64,000 nucleotides of DNA from Marinobacter sp. EhC06 (GTDB taxonomy: Bacteria > Pseudomonadota > Gammaproteobacteria > Pseudomonadales > Oleiphilaceae): assembly GCF_001650915.1 (NCBI RefSeq), contig NZ_LXYO01000023.1, forward strand, positions 62,001 through 126,000, read 5' to 3'. The position numbers were made by a program, and so were the translations under genes. The notes below the pieces were generated by a model. The model saw only the letters and a list, made by a program, of their open reading frames with translations. It did not search any database and had not been told where the DNA came from. Numbering within the stretch: the stretch's first letter is position 1; each line of letters opens with the position of its first letter. Of this stretch, positions 52,006-61,953 are shown one piece after another.

Positions 52006-53091
52006 TCAGTTCGCGGCCTGGACGCGGTCCAACACCTGACCTTCCATGGTTTCCAGCCCCGGGGGAACCGGCGGATACCATTTGATATTGTTGATGGCGG
52101 CTTCGTCGAAGCTTGCGCGGTAGGCGTCCCGGAGATCGGCCTTCACAAACTCATCGGCACCTTTTGAGGCGGTAAAGTTGCCCGAGGCGTTGGTAATACG
52201 GGCGGCGATTTCCGGCTGCATCACGAAATTGATCCACTTGTAAGCGGCTTCTTCGTTTTCGCTGCGACGGGGAATCGCAAAGGTATCGATCCAGCCCAGG
52301 GCACCGGATTCGGGGGCAACAAACCGGATGTCCGGGTTCTCGGCGTTCAGCTTCCAGCCGCCGGCATCCCAGGCCATGGCCGCTTTCACTTCACCGGTAC
52401 GCAGCAGGGCCAGCAACTGATCGCCACCGGTCCAGTAGGTTTTCACGTTGCTCTTGCAGTCAATCAGCTTGTCCTGGACCTTCGCCATGATCGACTCGTA
52501 TTGGTCCCGGTCATCGTAGGCAGCGAACGGGTCCATCCCCATGGCAAAGGCGAAACCGATCAAGGTCGGTCGCTTGAGCCGGTAGCTGACCTGGCCCTCA
52601 GCGCCGGAATCACACAGGTCGGTGTAATCGGTCACGATATCGGCCACAGAGCTGTGCACGATCAGACCGCTGGTTCCCCACACAGAAGGCACACCATAGA
52701 ACTTGCCATCCAGTTCAGTGGAATCCTGGGTCGCCTTGACCATGGACGGCTGCAACTGATCCGTGTTTACGCGACTGAAATCGATGGGCTTATAGATATT
52801 GAACTGGCGCTGAACGCCGACAATGCGGTCCTGGCTGGGTTGGGCCAGATCAAACCCCGCCCCGCCCGTGGCGCGGAGCTTGGAAATCATGTCTTCATTG
52901 TTGGAGAGGGTCACCTTCACATCGATGCCAGTCTCCTCCTCAAACTGGGCGACCACATCATCCGGGGCGTAGCCACCCCAGGTAATCAGGCGCAGCTCTT
53001 CGGCCAGGGTACTGCCGGAAAAGCCTGCAGTGGCAAGGGCTGCAGACAGCAAAAAAGCACGGTTCCGAGTCGAACGAGAGGGCATGATCAT
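52006..53091 (-). CDS. Polyamine-type periplasmic binding protein, first system
   Basis: 361 residues. Tat/Sec-like N-terminal signal about 1-30 (STLAEEL). Follows PotD/PotF family with LRLITWGGYAPDDVVAQFEEETG at the start and later YGVPSVWGTSGLIV; GWIDTFAIPRRSENEEAAYKWINF in the C-terminal part. No lipobox, unlike the second system's binding protein. A second ATG two codons downstream at 53085 may be the true start. The residues that contact polyamine in PotD (acidic and Trp) are partly different, so the ligand is uncertain. First gene of the operon; the 151-base gap upstream contains the terminator of the other operon. Confidence 0.86.
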   Translation of the reverse strand: MIMPSRSTRNRAFLLSAALATAGFSGSTLAEELRLITWGGYAPDDVVAQFEEETGIDVKVTLSNNEDMISKLRATGGAGFDLAQPSQDRIVGVQRQFNIYKPIDFSRVNTDQLQPSMVKATQDSTELDGKFYGVPSVWGTSGLIVHSSVADIVTDYTDLCDSGAEGQVSYRLKRPTLIGFAFAMGMDPFAAYDDRDQYESIMAKVQDKLIDCKSNVKTYWTGGDQLLALLRTGEVKAAMAWDAGGWKLNAENPDIRFVAPESGALGWIDTFAIPRRSENEEAAYKWINFVMQPEIAARITNASGNFTASKGADEFVKADLRDAYRASFDEAAINNIKWYPPVPPGLETMEGQVLDRVQAAN

Positions 53092-53186
53092 AACGTGTCC
53101 TTACTGATGGCAATTCCAGAAGTTTGCTAACCATTTGTTATCAGGAAGTTATAGACCATGTATTGCAGTTTTGTGAAACCTGATGC

Positions 53187-53215
53187 AAAAAAACGGAGGC
53201 CGAAGCCTCCGTTTT
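53187..53215 (-). terminator. Intrinsic terminator after potD, separating the two ABC systems
   Basis: AAAACGGAGGC, loop CGAA, GCCTCCGTTTT: 11-bp perfect stem, followed on the minus strand by seven T. It ends minus-strand transcripts of potABCD 28 bases after the potD stop. Confidence 0.9.
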
Positions 53216-53242
53216 CTGTAGTGCCATGCAGTATCGACGAAC

Positions 53243-54283
53243 TTAACGCCCGGACTTCAACATTTCCCAGTACTTGGCATAGACCTGCAGGGCGTCGTCG
53301 CCAATGTCGGTCTGGAACTCGGCATTGATCATGTCAGTCGCGTTCGGATAGCTTGCCCGGTTGTTGGCGACTTCGTCCGGCAGCAGGTCCCGCGCCGCCA
53401 GATTTGGCGTGGCATAACCGATTTCCTCGCTGATCAGCGCGGAAATTTCAGGCTGCAGTACAAAACTGATGAACTGATGGGCGGCTTCAGGATTCTTGGC
53501 GTTCTTCGGAATCACGAAGCTGTCCAGCCAGGCAATGATGCCCTCTTCCGGATAGACGTACTCCAAAGACTCCATGGTGTCCTTGCCCATCACGGCTTCG
53601 CCGTTCCAGATCATGCCAACATCGGTCTCGCCTTCCAGGTACGGCATGCGGGGCGCATCGGAGTTGAAGGTTCGAACCGAGGGTATCAGCTCGGAGAGCT
53701 TTTCATAGGCCGCCTCGATTTCATCCGGATTGGTGCTGTTGCCGGAGTACCCCAGTACCCGCAAGCCAACGTGGAAAACTTCCCGCATGTCGTTGGTGAG
53801 CATCACCCTGCCATCGAAACGATCTTGCCACAGGTCTTCCCAGGCGGTGACCGGCTCGCCTTCGATGTCTGCGGTGTCCACTGCCAGGCCCGTGGTACCC
53901 CAAAGATAAGGCACGGAGAATTTGTTCTCCGGATCGATATCGAGGTTCACCAGCTCGGGATCCAGATTGTCAAAGCCCTCGATCTTGCTGCGATCAATCG
54001 GCAACAACAGGTCTTCCTGGCGCATCTTGCTGACGTAGTAGGTCGACGGCACCGCCAGGTCATAGGCTGCGCTATCATCCAGCAGTTTCAGACGGGCATA
54101 CATGGCCTCATTACTGTCGTAGGTGGTATAGACCACCGGAATGCCGGTTTCCTCGGTGAAGCGGTCAAGCACTTCCTGAGGCATGTATTCGGACCAGTTA
54201 TAGAGGTTGAGAACCTGGGGCTCCTCGGAACTGCACCCCGTCAATCCCACTGCCAGCATGCCGGCCAGTGCCAGTTTCTTCAT
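53243..54283 (-). CDS. potD: Spermidine/putrescine-binding lipoprotein PotD
   Basis: 346 residues from the ATG at 54283, which overlaps the potC stop by four bases and has AAGGAG seven bases upstream. The signal ends VGLTGC, giving a lipoprotein (Cys17), anchored to the membrane as in many Gram-negative PotD relatives. NLYNWSEYMPQEVLDRFTEETG, WGTTGLAVD and FVIPKNAKNPEAAHQFI are typical PotD/PotF segments. Last gene of potABCD. Binds spermidine and/or putrescine by family analogy. Confidence 0.9.
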   Translation of the reverse strand: MKKLALAGMLAVGLTGCSSEEPQVLNLYNWSEYMPQEVLDRFTEETGIPVVYTTYDSNEAMYARLKLLDDSAAYDLAVPSTYYVSKMRQEDLLLPIDRSKIEGFDNLDPELVNLDIDPENKFSVPYLWGTTGLAVDTADIEGEPVTAWEDLWQDRFDGRVMLTNDMREVFHVGLRVLGYSGNSTNPDEIEAAYEKLSELIPSVRTFNSDAPRMPYLEGETDVGMIWNGEAVMGKDTMESLEYVYPEEGIIAWLDSFVIPKNAKNPEAAHQFISFVLQPEISALISEEIGYATPNLAARDLLPDEVANNRASYPNATDMINAEFQTDIGDDALQVYAKYWEMLKSGR

Positions 54284-55050
54284 CGTTTGCTCCTTATCAG
54301 AATCCATTGAGACAACATCAGCATAACCAGTGAAAACACCAGCAACAGTGTGCCCAGGGCATTCACCTCGGGTTTCAGGCCCACGCGCACCATGGAGTAG
54401 ATGCGCAGGGGCAGAATTTCATAGCTCGGGCCACTCACAAAGGTGCTGACCACCACATCATCGAGAGACAGTGTAAACCCTAGCAGCCAGCCTGCCAGTA
54501 ACGCCGGCATGATCACCGGGATCAGCACGGTGCGGGTCATCGTAAAATCAGAAGCGCCGAGATCCCGGGCCGCCTCGGGCAGGCTCTCGTCGAAACCACT
54601 CAACCGGGCCATGACCGTGATCACCACAAACGGCAGGCAGAAGGTGACGTGAGCCAGCAGCAGGGAAACGTAACCCAGCTGCAGCCCTACCAGCAGGAAC
54701 AGGGCCAGCAGAGAAATAGCCAGGACAATCTCCGGCGACATCATCACCACAAACAGCATGCCATTGAGCAGCTTCTTGCCCCGGAACCGATACCGATGCA
54801 GGGCCAGGGCTGTCAGGGCGCCGATCACCGTGGACACCGTGGCCGCAGACAGCGCCAGCCAGAGGGAATTCCACATGGCATTGACCATGGCCCGGTTATT
54901 GAAAAGCGCCTCGTACCAGCGCAGGCTGAGCCCGCCCCAGGCGTAGCCGGTGCGGGATTCATTGAACGAGAACACCACCAGCACCACGATGGGCACATAG
55001 AGCAGGATGTAGACCAGGGTCAGATAGGTGCGGGGCAGCCATCGTGTCAT
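54280..55050 (-). CDS. potC: Spermidine/putrescine permease PotC
   Basis: 256 residues, about six membrane helices, start RWLPRTYLTLVYILLYVPIVVLVVFSFNES and the EAA-type loop PEAARDLGASDFTMTRTVLIP, both very close in form to E. coli PotC. Starts by ATGA overlap with potB and ends by ATGA overlap with potD. Confidence 0.92.
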   Translation of the reverse strand: MTRWLPRTYLTLVYILLYVPIVVLVVFSFNESRTGYAWGGLSLRWYEALFNNRAMVNAMWNSLWLALSAATVSTVIGALTALALHRYRFRGKKLLNGMLFVVMMSPEIVLAISLLALFLLVGLQLGYVSLLLAHVTFCLPFVVITVMARLSGFDESLPEAARDLGASDFTMTRTVLIPVIMPALLAGWLLGFTLSLDDVVVSTFVSGPSYEILPLRIYSMVRVGLKPEVNALGTLLLVFSLVMLMLSQWILIRSKR

Positions 55051-55907
55051 CAGGCACCCTCCTCGCCAATTCGCCGTTTACTCAGGCGATGGGCGAACAT
55101 GAGGAACGCCATGGTCACGGTAAGCACGATGCTGGCCGCAGCCCCGAAGGGCCAGTTACGGGCATCGAGAAACTGATTCTTGATCACATTACCCACCAGC
55201 AAATTGCGGGAACCGCCAAGAATATCCGGAACAAAGAAAAGCCCCATGGCCGGCAGCAAGACCAGCATCACGCCGGCCAGAATCCCCGGCAGGGTGAGCG
55301 GGACAATTACATGGATAAAGGTGGACAGCCGACCCGCGCCCAGATCGTGGGAAGCCAGCAGCAGTTCCTGCTTCAGATCCTCGAACACCGAATACAGCGG
55401 CAGGATCATGAACGGCAGCAGCAGATACACCAGACCAATGATCACCGCGCCCTCGGTATAGAGCAGCTGCAGGGGCTCATCGATCAGCCCGATCGACATC
55501 AGGGCGCTGTTCAGCAAACCGTTGGTGGCCAGGATCAGCTTCAGGGCGTAGGTGCGCACCAGGGAATTGGTCCAGAAGGGCACGATCAGCAGGAAAATCA
55601 GTATCAGCTGACGCTGTTTGCCCACCTTGGACAACGCCCAGGCAAACGGATAGCCAATCAGCAGACACACCAGGGTGGTCATCGCCGCCATGTACAGGGA
55701 GTGCAGGAAAACCTCCAGATACAGCGGATCAAATAGCTGGCGATAGGCATCCAGATTCAGGGGCAGAGACAGGAACGAGACCGGGTCCCGGGTCATGACA
55801 CTGGCACCGACCACCAACAGGTTCGGTGCCAATACCAGAAACAGGAGCCAGCCCCACACCAGAATCAGAACGGCAGTCTTGAACGGCTGCTGCATAACCC
55901 TATGCAT
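55050..55907 (-). CDS. potB: Spermidine/putrescine permease PotB
   Basis: 285 residues from the ATG at 55907, which overlaps potA by eight bases; another ATG at 55895 is possible. The body [21 protein letters not shown] and [22 protein letters not shown] is very similar to E. coli PotB. About six membrane helices. The longer frame to 56045 lies within potA and is rejected. Confidence 0.92.
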   Translation of the reverse strand: MHRVMQQPFKTAVLILVWGWLLFLVLAPNLLVVGASVMTRDPVSFLSLPLNLDAYRQLFDPLYLEVFLHSLYMAAMTTLVCLLIGYPFAWALSKVGKQRQLILIFLLIVPFWTNSLVRTYALKLILATNGLLNSALMSIGLIDEPLQLLYTEGAVIIGLVYLLLPFMILPLYSVFEDLKQELLLASHDLGAGRLSTFIHVIVPLTLPGILAGVMLVLLPAMGLFFVPDILGGSRNLLVGNVIKNQFLDARNWPFGAAASIVLTVTMAFLMFAHRLSKRRIGEEGA

Positions 55908-57024
55908 CGGCCGACACGCCCTCTTCGGGTAATGCTTCGCCGGTTTCCCCGGGCAACAACCATTCCCAGCCGTCCACCCAACTGACCTTGACCGGTTCGC
56001 CCAGACGGTAATCGAAGGCCGGATCGTCCTCATCAAAAAACTCACTGGCCAGAACTTCGGTACCGTCTGCGAGATGGATCACCGAATCCAGTGTGCTGCC
56101 CTTGTAGTTACGTTCGACAATCTTGCCCGCCACGCCCTGCTCGTCAGCGGGGTCCAGCACTCTGATATCTTCAGGGCGAAGAAGCACGTTCAGGGGCTGG
56201 CCTTCGCGCACCACAAAGTCGGGGCGGCGCAGGGTTCGCTTGAGGCCAAAGACATCCACCGTAATGGAACCGTCGTGGACCGTTTCGACGGTGCCGGGGA
56301 AAAAATTGGTCTCGCCAACAAATCGGGCGGTAAACAGGTTGGCCGGTCGCTCGTAGACCTCCCGGGGCGTTCCAAGCTGCTGAACCAGGCCATCCTTGAG
56401 TACCACCACCCGATCCGACATCGACAGGGCCTCTTCCTGATCGTGGGTCACAAAGACAAAGGTGATGCCGAGCTCCCGCTGCAGTCGCTTCAGCTCAACC
56501 TGCATGGTGCGGCGTAGTTTGTAGTCCAGGGCCGAGAGCGGTTCATCCAGCAGTAGCAGCCGCGGCCGTTTGACCACCGCCCGGGCGATGGCAACCCGCT
56601 GCTGCTGACCGCCGGACAGCTGATGGGGCTTACGACGGGCGAAATCCTGCAACTGGACCATGGCCAGCGCTTCATCGACACGCAGGCGTATCTCGTCCTT
56701 CGGGCGCTTTTCCATTTTCAGGCCGTAGGCCACATTGTCGAACACCGACATATGGGGGAAGAGCGCATAATGCTGGAATACGGTATTGAGCGGACGGTTT
56801 TCCGGGGCGGTGTAGGTGAGATCCTCTCCCGCCAGGGTGATGGTGCCCTCGTCAGGATGTTCGAAACCGGCCATCAGGCGCAGCAGGGTGGTTTTGCCGC
56901 AACCGGAAGGCCCCAACAGGGTAATGAACTCGCCGTCGTAGATCTCAAGATCCAGACCGTCGAGCACCGTTTTGCCACCGAATTGCTTGGAAAGATTGCT
57001 CAGGGATAGCAGTGTCTGTTTCAT
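55900..57024 (-). CDS. potA: Spermidine/putrescine ABC transporter ATPase PotA
   Basis: 374 residues. Walker [10 protein letters not shown], signature [15 protein letters not shown], Walker [36 protein letters not shown] and a C-terminal TOBE domain (about 290-360). First gene of potABCD, with the terminator of the TRAP-SBP gene upstream. Order A-B-C-D as in E. coli. Confidence 0.93.
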   Translation of the reverse strand: MKQTLLSLSNLSKQFGGKTVLDGLDLEIYDGEFITLLGPSGCGKTTLLRLMAGFEHPDEGTITLAGEDLTYTAPENRPLNTVFQHYALFPHMSVFDNVAYGLKMEKRPKDEIRLRVDEALAMVQLQDFARRKPHQLSGGQQQRVAIARAVVKRPRLLLLDEPLSALDYKLRRTMQVELKRLQRELGITFVFVTHDQEEALSMSDRVVVLKDGLVQQLGTPREVYERPANLFTARFVGETNFFPGTVETVHDGSITVDVFGLKRTLRRPDFVVREGQPLNVLLRPEDIRVLDPADEQGVAGKIVERNYKGSTLDSVIHLADGTEVLASEFFDEDDPAFDYRLGEPVKVSWVDGWEWLLPGETGEALPEEGVSADA

Positions 57025-57075
57025 CGGCGCTGCCCAAAGAATGAGCGGCCTATTTTTCCAGAAACCAACACAAAC

Positions 57076-57115
57076 AAAAAGGGGCGTCAGGGTATTTCAG
57101 CCCCGATGCCCCTTT
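57076..57115 (-). terminator. Intrinsic terminator of the TRAP binding-protein gene
   Basis: AAAGGGGC pairs with GCCCCTTT (57078-57085 with 57108-57115), one mismatch, then two more pairs; on the minus strand five T follow. Lies 51 bases after the stop of the gene at 57166, before the start of potA. Confidence 0.78.
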
Positions 57116-57165
57116 GTCTGGCAGCGCCTTCAAGCCTTCGACAGGCTGGAACGCATCGTCAGAAT

Positions 57166-58236
57166 TCAGTCTTCGGCCACGCTGTTCAGGTAGGCCTTGT
57201 CTGAAATGTTGGTCCACTGACGAACCTGCTTGAGGTAGTCACGCTGGGACTCGATGATTTCCTTCGCGAGCGGATCCTTCTCAGCGGCCTCGGCCAGCAG
57301 CCGGTTAGTGGTGCTGCGTAGTGCATCAATGACTTCCGGCGGGAACACCTTGTGGGTGACGTCCGGGTAGTCTTCCTTCATGCGATCCCAGGCTACGCCG
57401 CTTTGATGGGTGCTCTGGATGTACATGTCATAAGCGGCAGTGCGCATGGCGACCCGCAGAATCTCCTGAAGATCCTTTGGCAGCTCTTCCCAGGTCTTCT
57501 TGTTGATCAGGAACTGAACTTCTGCACCTGGCTCCTGCCAGCCCGAATAGTAGTACTTGGCGATCTGGTGGAAACCCATCTGGAAATCCAGGGCAGGACC
57601 GACCCATTCAACGGCATCCACGGTGCCACGCTCGAGTGCGGTGTAAAGCTCACCCGGCGGCAGGTTGGTCACGGCAACGCCCAGCTCGGACATGACTTCG
57701 CCGGCAAAACCGGGGGTGCGCATCTTCAGGCCCTGAAGATCCTCAAGGGAGTTGATCTCCTTGCGGAACCAGCCACCCATCTGGTTACCGGTATTGCCAC
57801 CCGGGAAAGAGAGCATGCCGTAGGGCTCATACACTTTCTGCATCAGCTCCATGCCCTCGCCATGGTAGAACCAGGCGTACATTTCAGGCGCGATCAGCCC
57901 GAACGGGATGGTGGTGAAGTACATGGCATTAGGGATGGTGCCCTTGTAGTAATAGGAGGCGGTGTGCCCCATGTCGTACTGTCCGTTGCGCACCAGATCA
58001 AAGATCCCGAAAGGTGCCTTGTGCTTGTTGGACGGATCTATGCGAATCTGCAACCGGCCATCCGACATGGTTTCCGCCATGTCTGCCATATGCTGAACAG
58101 TCTCTCCCAGTACCGGAGAGTTGGGCCCCCAGGTTTGCGCAAGGCGCAAGGTGAAGTTTTCCTCGGCCACCGCGGACACGCTGAACACAGTAGCCGCAGC
58201 GGCCACGGCCGCAAGCAGTGTTTTCCGGATTGTCAT
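57166..58236 (-). CDS. Orphan TRAP transporter periplasmic binding protein (DctP/TakP type)
   Basis: 356 residues from the ATG at 58236; a second ATG five codons upstream is less likely as GGAAG is well spaced for the first. Signal peptide 1-24 (SAVAEEN). The core FTLRLAQTWGPNSPVLGETVQ and GALDFQMGFHQIA-like PALDFQMGFHQIAKYYY, with Arg-containing region RTPGFAGEVM, are typical of the subgroup that binds monocarboxylic 2-oxo acids or related organic acids (TakP/SmoM-like). No TRAP permease genes adjoin it, and it ends in a terminator, so it must work with permeases elsewhere in the genome. Confidence 0.87.
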   Translation of the reverse strand: MTIRKTLLAAVAAAATVFSVSAVAEENFTLRLAQTWGPNSPVLGETVQHMADMAETMSDGRLQIRIDPSNKHKAPFGIFDLVRNGQYDMGHTASYYYKGTIPNAMYFTTIPFGLIAPEMYAWFYHGEGMELMQKVYEPYGMLSFPGGNTGNQMGGWFRKEINSLEDLQGLKMRTPGFAGEVMSELGVAVTNLPPGELYTALERGTVDAVEWVGPALDFQMGFHQIAKYYYSGWQEPGAEVQFLINKKTWEELPKDLQEILRVAMRTAAYDMYIQSTHQSGVAWDRMKEDYPDVTHKVFPPEVIDALRSTTNRLLAEAAEKDPLAKEIIESQRDYLKQVRQWTNISDKAYLNSVAED

Positions 58237-58302
58237 TGTGTTGGCTTCCATTATTGTTGGTATGAAAACAGGTATTTCTGTCGCGAAACCATCATAGCTT
58301 TC

Positions 58303-58336
58303 TCATGGTGTTCCGCCAATCGGCAGAACACCATGA
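58303..58336. other. Hairpin after the chemoreceptor stop
   Basis: TCATGGTGTTC (58303-58313) pairs with GAACACCATGA (58326-58336), with GCC/GGC closing inside. It starts eight bases after the methyl-accepting protein's stop on the minus strand. No T-run on either side, so it may be a weak terminator or an mRNA 3' stabiliser. Confidence 0.5.
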
Positions 58337-58343
58337 ATCAGTA

Positions 58344-60020
58344 TCAGACCTTGAACTGACCGACCAGATCCCGAAGGCTTTCACCCAGACGCGCCAGTTC
58401 GTGGCTGGCTTCGTTGGTCTGGGTTACACCGGTATCGCTGCGCTGGGCAGCATCAACGATCCGCACGACGTTCTGGTTGATCTCTTCGGCCACCTGGCTT
58501 TGTTGCTCTGAGGCTGTTGCGATCTGCGTCACCTGGTCGTGAATCTTGCCAACGGAGGTCTCGATGGTTCGCAGTGCACTGGTTGCGTGGTTGATCCTTT
58601 CGACGGTTTCCGTTGAGCGGTTGCGTGATTTGTTCATCCGCTCCACCGATGCCTTGGATTCAGTCACAAAGCCGTCAATCATGGTACGAATCTGATCGGC
58701 GGACTCGGCGCTGCGTTTCGCGAGCTGGCGCACTTCATCGGCAACCACCGAGAAACCACGCCCATGCTCGCCAGCCCGGGCGGCTTCGATCGCCGCATTA
58801 AGGGCCAGCAGGTTGGTCTGTTCGGTCACCGCATGAATGACATCAAGTACCTGCTGGATCTCATCGGATTTTTCCGCCAGAGCGTTGATGCTCTGGGCCG
58901 TATCCTCGATCTCCTCGGACAGCTTGTTCACCGCGCCCTGGGCACTGCTGATGGTTTCCCCACCCTCTCGGGCCATGCGGTCGGCGTCTGAGGCTGAACT
59001 TTCAACCTCGTTGGCATTGCCGGAAATCTGCTGGATGGTCGCAGCCATTTCATTAATCGCAGAGGCAATCTGGTCAGTCTCGGAGCCCTGTTCCTGAACC
59101 GAAGCCCTTGTTTCATTGGCAACCCGGCTCAATTCTTCGGCTGCGGACGCTACCTGATCTGTAGTCGCGCCAACCTCACGCATGGTGTCCTGGATTTTGA
59201 TCACGAAGGCGTTAAAGCGCCGGCCCAGCTCGGCCAGTTCGTCATTGCCTTCGTCCGGCAGACGCTGGCGCAGATCTCCTTCACCGTCGGCGATTTCCTG
59301 CATCATGTTGCTGACGCTCTTCAACGGTCGGGTGACGCTACGACCAACGAAGATACCGATCACCAGGGCAATCACGACAACAACGACCGTCACCAACAGG
59401 ATGAAGCCCAGGGTTTCAGCCATACCCGCCTCAATTTCTTCACGGGCGGCTGCCACCTGCCGGTCGATATCGGTTATGTACACACCAGCACCTATCATCC
59501 AGTCCCAGTCCGGGATGATGGTGGAGTAGGACATCTTGGGTTCTTCATTGCCAGAAGCCGGGTTCATCCAGTCATAGCCGTAAAAGCCGTTCTCCTCGGC
59601 CGCAGCAAAGAGATCCCCCACCAGTCGCTTCAGAGTCGGATTATTGGTTGGCCCTTCTTTGGAAGGGTCGGGGGCATAGGCGAGGTTGTAGACGTCACGG
59701 GTGTAGGCAAACACATAGTTGGTTTTATCGAAACGAATCGTACGCAAACGCGCTGCTGCCGCCTCCTTCGCTTCTTCCTCGCTCAACGAGGGATCGTTCT
59801 TGGCCTCCAGCACCACCGCTTTGGCTGCATCAACCAGGTTCTGGAGGCCAGCCTTGCGCGCTTCCAGGAGACTACTCTCCAGGCGTTTAAGTTCGGCTTC
59901 GCCGTTTGCCTGAATCTGATTGGCGGTGATCCAGGCAAGAGTTGCCGCCGTAATCAGTACAGGGATCATTACGGCCACAAGCAGGCGGCTTCGTATTTTT
60001 AACCGACTCAGAATATTCAT
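58344..60020 (-). CDS. Methyl-accepting chemotaxis protein with Cache domain
   Basis: 558 residues. One helix 14-33, a periplasmic single Cache (sCache_2) domain of about 160 residues with [19 protein letters not shown] and [14 protein letters not shown], a second helix near 200-222, a HAMP domain and a cytoplasmic signalling domain with the conserved tip [20 protein letters not shown] and [18 protein letters not shown]. The C-terminus ends LVGQFKV without the CheR-tethering pentapeptide. The sCache type often binds small organic acids. Divergent from the SixA-CHAD gene. Confidence 0.93.
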   Translation of the reverse strand: MNILSRLKIRSRLLVAVMIPVLITAATLAWITANQIQANGEAELKRLESSLLEARKAGLQNLVDAAKAVVLEAKNDPSLSEEEAKEAAAARLRTIRFDKTNYVFAYTRDVYNLAYAPDPSKEGPTNNPTLKRLVGDLFAAAEENGFYGYDWMNPASGNEEPKMSYSTIIPDWDWMIGAGVYITDIDRQVAAAREEIEAGMAETLGFILLVTVVVVVIALVIGIFVGRSVTRPLKSVSNMMQEIADGEGDLRQRLPDEGNDELAELGRRFNAFVIKIQDTMREVGATTDQVASAAEELSRVANETRASVQEQGSETDQIASAINEMAATIQQISGNANEVESSASDADRMAREGGETISSAQGAVNKLSEEIEDTAQSINALAEKSDEIQQVLDVIHAVTEQTNLLALNAAIEAARAGEHGRGFSVVADEVRQLAKRSAESADQIRTMIDGFVTESKASVERMNKSRNRSTETVERINHATSALRTIETSVGKIHDQVTQIATASEQQSQVAEEINQNVVRIVDAAQRSDTGVTQTNEASHELARLGESLRDLVGQFKV

Positions 60021-60245
60021 CGTACCGGACTCCCAGGGAATAGCTGTTGATGCGGATTATCCACAGACCCACTCAGGTGATCTGTTCCAGTTTGTTAAGA
60101 GAGAGTTCAGCAAATGGCTCGTCGCCTCTGCCGCTCTATGGATAAACGGACCTTCCGCCAATGTTTTCAGATAAGTAGAGTAACGGCAGTAACGTAAATG
60201 TCTTGAGCAAGCGTTAGACTAAAGGACCACTACGAAGGTGGGCCA

Positions 60246-61598
60246 ATGAAGCACCTGTTTCTGGTACGCCATGCCAAATCCAGTTGGGCCGATGAGTCTC
60301 TCTGCGACCGTGAGCGCCCCCTCAACGCCCGGGGTCAAAGCCAACTGGCGCCGCTGGGCAAAGCCCTGAAGGCTGTCGGCGCCTTCGAGGGCGAGGTTTA
60401 CTGCAGTGACGCCACCCGAGCCCTGGCGACCCTTGAAGGCGCCTGGCCGGAAAGTCTCATGCCCGGACACTGGCACACCCGAAGTGAGCTTTACACATTC
60501 GACCACCGACGGCTGATAGCCTGGCTGGAAGAGCGGGGAGACGACTCCCGGGTTACGCTTGTAGGCCACAATCCCGCCTTGCTTGAACTGGCCCAGTGGA
60601 TGCTGCAACAACCTCCGGAACAGCTGCCTACCGCCAGCTTCATCCACATCCGGCTTTCGATCAAGCACTGGCGCCAGCTTGATCGCGGCAAGGGCAAACT
60701 GGTGGCGCTGATGACACCACAGGATTACAGCTACGCCCACTTCGAACGAAAACTGAAAAAGAAAGCCAGAACCGCGGGGGACGATCCTGCAAGGGACATC
60801 CCCAAGGCCCTTCACCACCAACATGATCGGCTAAGGCAACTGGAGCGTGGAGTTATCCTCGGCCTGGATGACGAATTCCTGCACCAGTACCGGATCGCCA
60901 TTCGCCGCAGCCGGGCCATTGCCGAGTCAGTGCAGGAAGTCACCTGTGACAAGGCATTGGCAAAGGCGGGTAAAACCCTGAAACGGCATGCCCGGGCAAC
61001 AGGACCGTTACGTGATCTGCACGTGTTTCTCCAGGACCTGCCCGAACTGTGTGGCGACAACTCGGAAATCCGTGCAGCCCTGCAGATCTGGTTCGAACGG
61101 GAAGCCGCCAACCGCCACAAAAAACTGGTAAAACGCCTGCAGAGCAAGCGCTATCACGACAGCATGGAACATTGGCTGAATCTCATCGACTCCCGGAAGT
61201 TCCAGAAATTGGCCGGAACGCTGAGGGCAAAAGACATCCGAAAAGCAGTAGAACGTCGTATCAAGGAGTTCAACAAACTGACTGCCGAGTTGATGCATAC
61301 CTCCCCGGACGAGGATATTCATCGGCTGCGCAAGCAACTTAAGCGAATCCGTTACCTGATGGAGCTGGACGCGAGGACCTGGAAGTCCGAGTTGAAAACG
61401 CTTAAGGCGCGGCAGCAACTTTACGGCCAATTTCAGGATCTGCATGTTCAGATCGAGCTGCTTGACCAGTTCCGCAAGGCGGCCCCGGAGGTTTTGCCCG
61501 CCGCTCTCAACGGCATCCTGGAAACCCTGGAAGAGCGCAAAGCGGGCACCCGGCAACAGATTCTGACCCTTGGAGGACTCAATGGAGCCCCGCTATGA
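60246..61598 (+). CDS. SixA-type histidine phosphatase fused to a CHAD domain
   Basis: 450 residues. Residues 1-155 form a histidine-phosphatase of the SixA type: RHG-like LVRHAKSSW with catalytic His9, and VGHNP with His108. Residues 190-440 form a CHAD domain with FLHQYRIAIRRSRA (211-224) and the repeat IHRLRKQLKRIRYLME, all rich in conserved His/Arg/Lys, the pattern that binds inorganic polyphosphate. SixA removes phosphate from phosphohistidine proteins; CHAD targets to polyphosphate granules. The fusion suggests a polyphosphate-linked phosphatase; the joint function is inferred. Overlaps the start of the DCC gene by 17 bases. No signal peptide. Confidence 0.85.
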   Translation: MKHLFLVRHAKSSWADESLCDRERPLNARGQSQLAPLGKALKAVGAFEGEVYCSDATRALATLEGAWPESLMPGHWHTRSELYTFDHRRLIAWLEERGDDSRVTLVGHNPALLELAQWMLQQPPEQLPTASFIHIRLSIKHWRQLDRGKGKLVALMTPQDYSYAHFERKLKKKARTAGDDPARDIPKALHHQHDRLRQLERGVILGLDDEFLHQYRIAIRRSRAIAESVQEVTCDKALAKAGKTLKRHARATGPLRDLHVFLQDLPELCGDNSEIRAALQIWFEREAANRHKKLVKRLQSKRYHDSMEHWLNLIDSRKFQKLAGTLRAKDIRKAVERRIKEFNKLTAELMHTSPDEDIHRLRKQLKRIRYLMELDARTWKSELKTLKARQQLYGQFQDLHVQIELLDQFRKAAPEVLPAALNGILETLEERKAGTRQQILTLGGLNGAPL

Positions 61599-61953
61599 CA
61601 CCTTGTTTTACGACGGACAATGCCCACTGTGCGCCAAAGAGATTCGCACCCTCCGCAAACTCCAGCGGGGCAACCTGATCTTCGCTGACATTCACGAACA
61701 GCACGACGGCAGCTCCAATCTGCCAGGCCATGAAGCCCTGCTCAAACGCCTGCACCTGATGACCTGGACAGGAGAGTGGGTCATTGGTCTGCCCGCAAAC
61801 GTTCGCGCCTGGTCCCACACGCCCTTCGGTTTTCTGTTCAAGCCCCTGCTGTGGCCTGGAATCTATCAGATCGCCTCGCGTATCTACGGGAAATGGGCAG
61901 ACAAGCGGTATGAGCGGAAGTACGCCTGTGCCATTGGCAACAAGGCGGCCTAA
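61582..61953 (+). CDS. DCC-family (DUF393) thiol-disulfide oxidoreductase-like protein
   Basis: 123 residues from the ATG at 61582 with GGAGG five bases upstream; an in-frame TTG at 61570 is rejected. The start YDGQCPLCAKEIRTL carries the DCC motif (DGQCPLC, Cys14 and Cys17) of the DUF393 family, a thioredoxin-like fold thought to be redox active. A weakly hydrophobic C-terminal stretch (FLFKPLLWPGIYQIA) may associate with membrane. Overlaps the SixA-CHAD gene by 17 bases, so they are co-expressed. Convergent with the DUF2235 gene with four-base overlap. Confidence 0.85.
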   Translation: MEPRYDTLFYDGQCPLCAKEIRTLRKLQRGNLIFADIHEQHDGSSNLPGHEALLKRLHLMTWTGEWVIGLPANVRAWSHTPFGFLFKPLLWPGIYQIASRIYGKWADKRYERKYACAIGNKAA

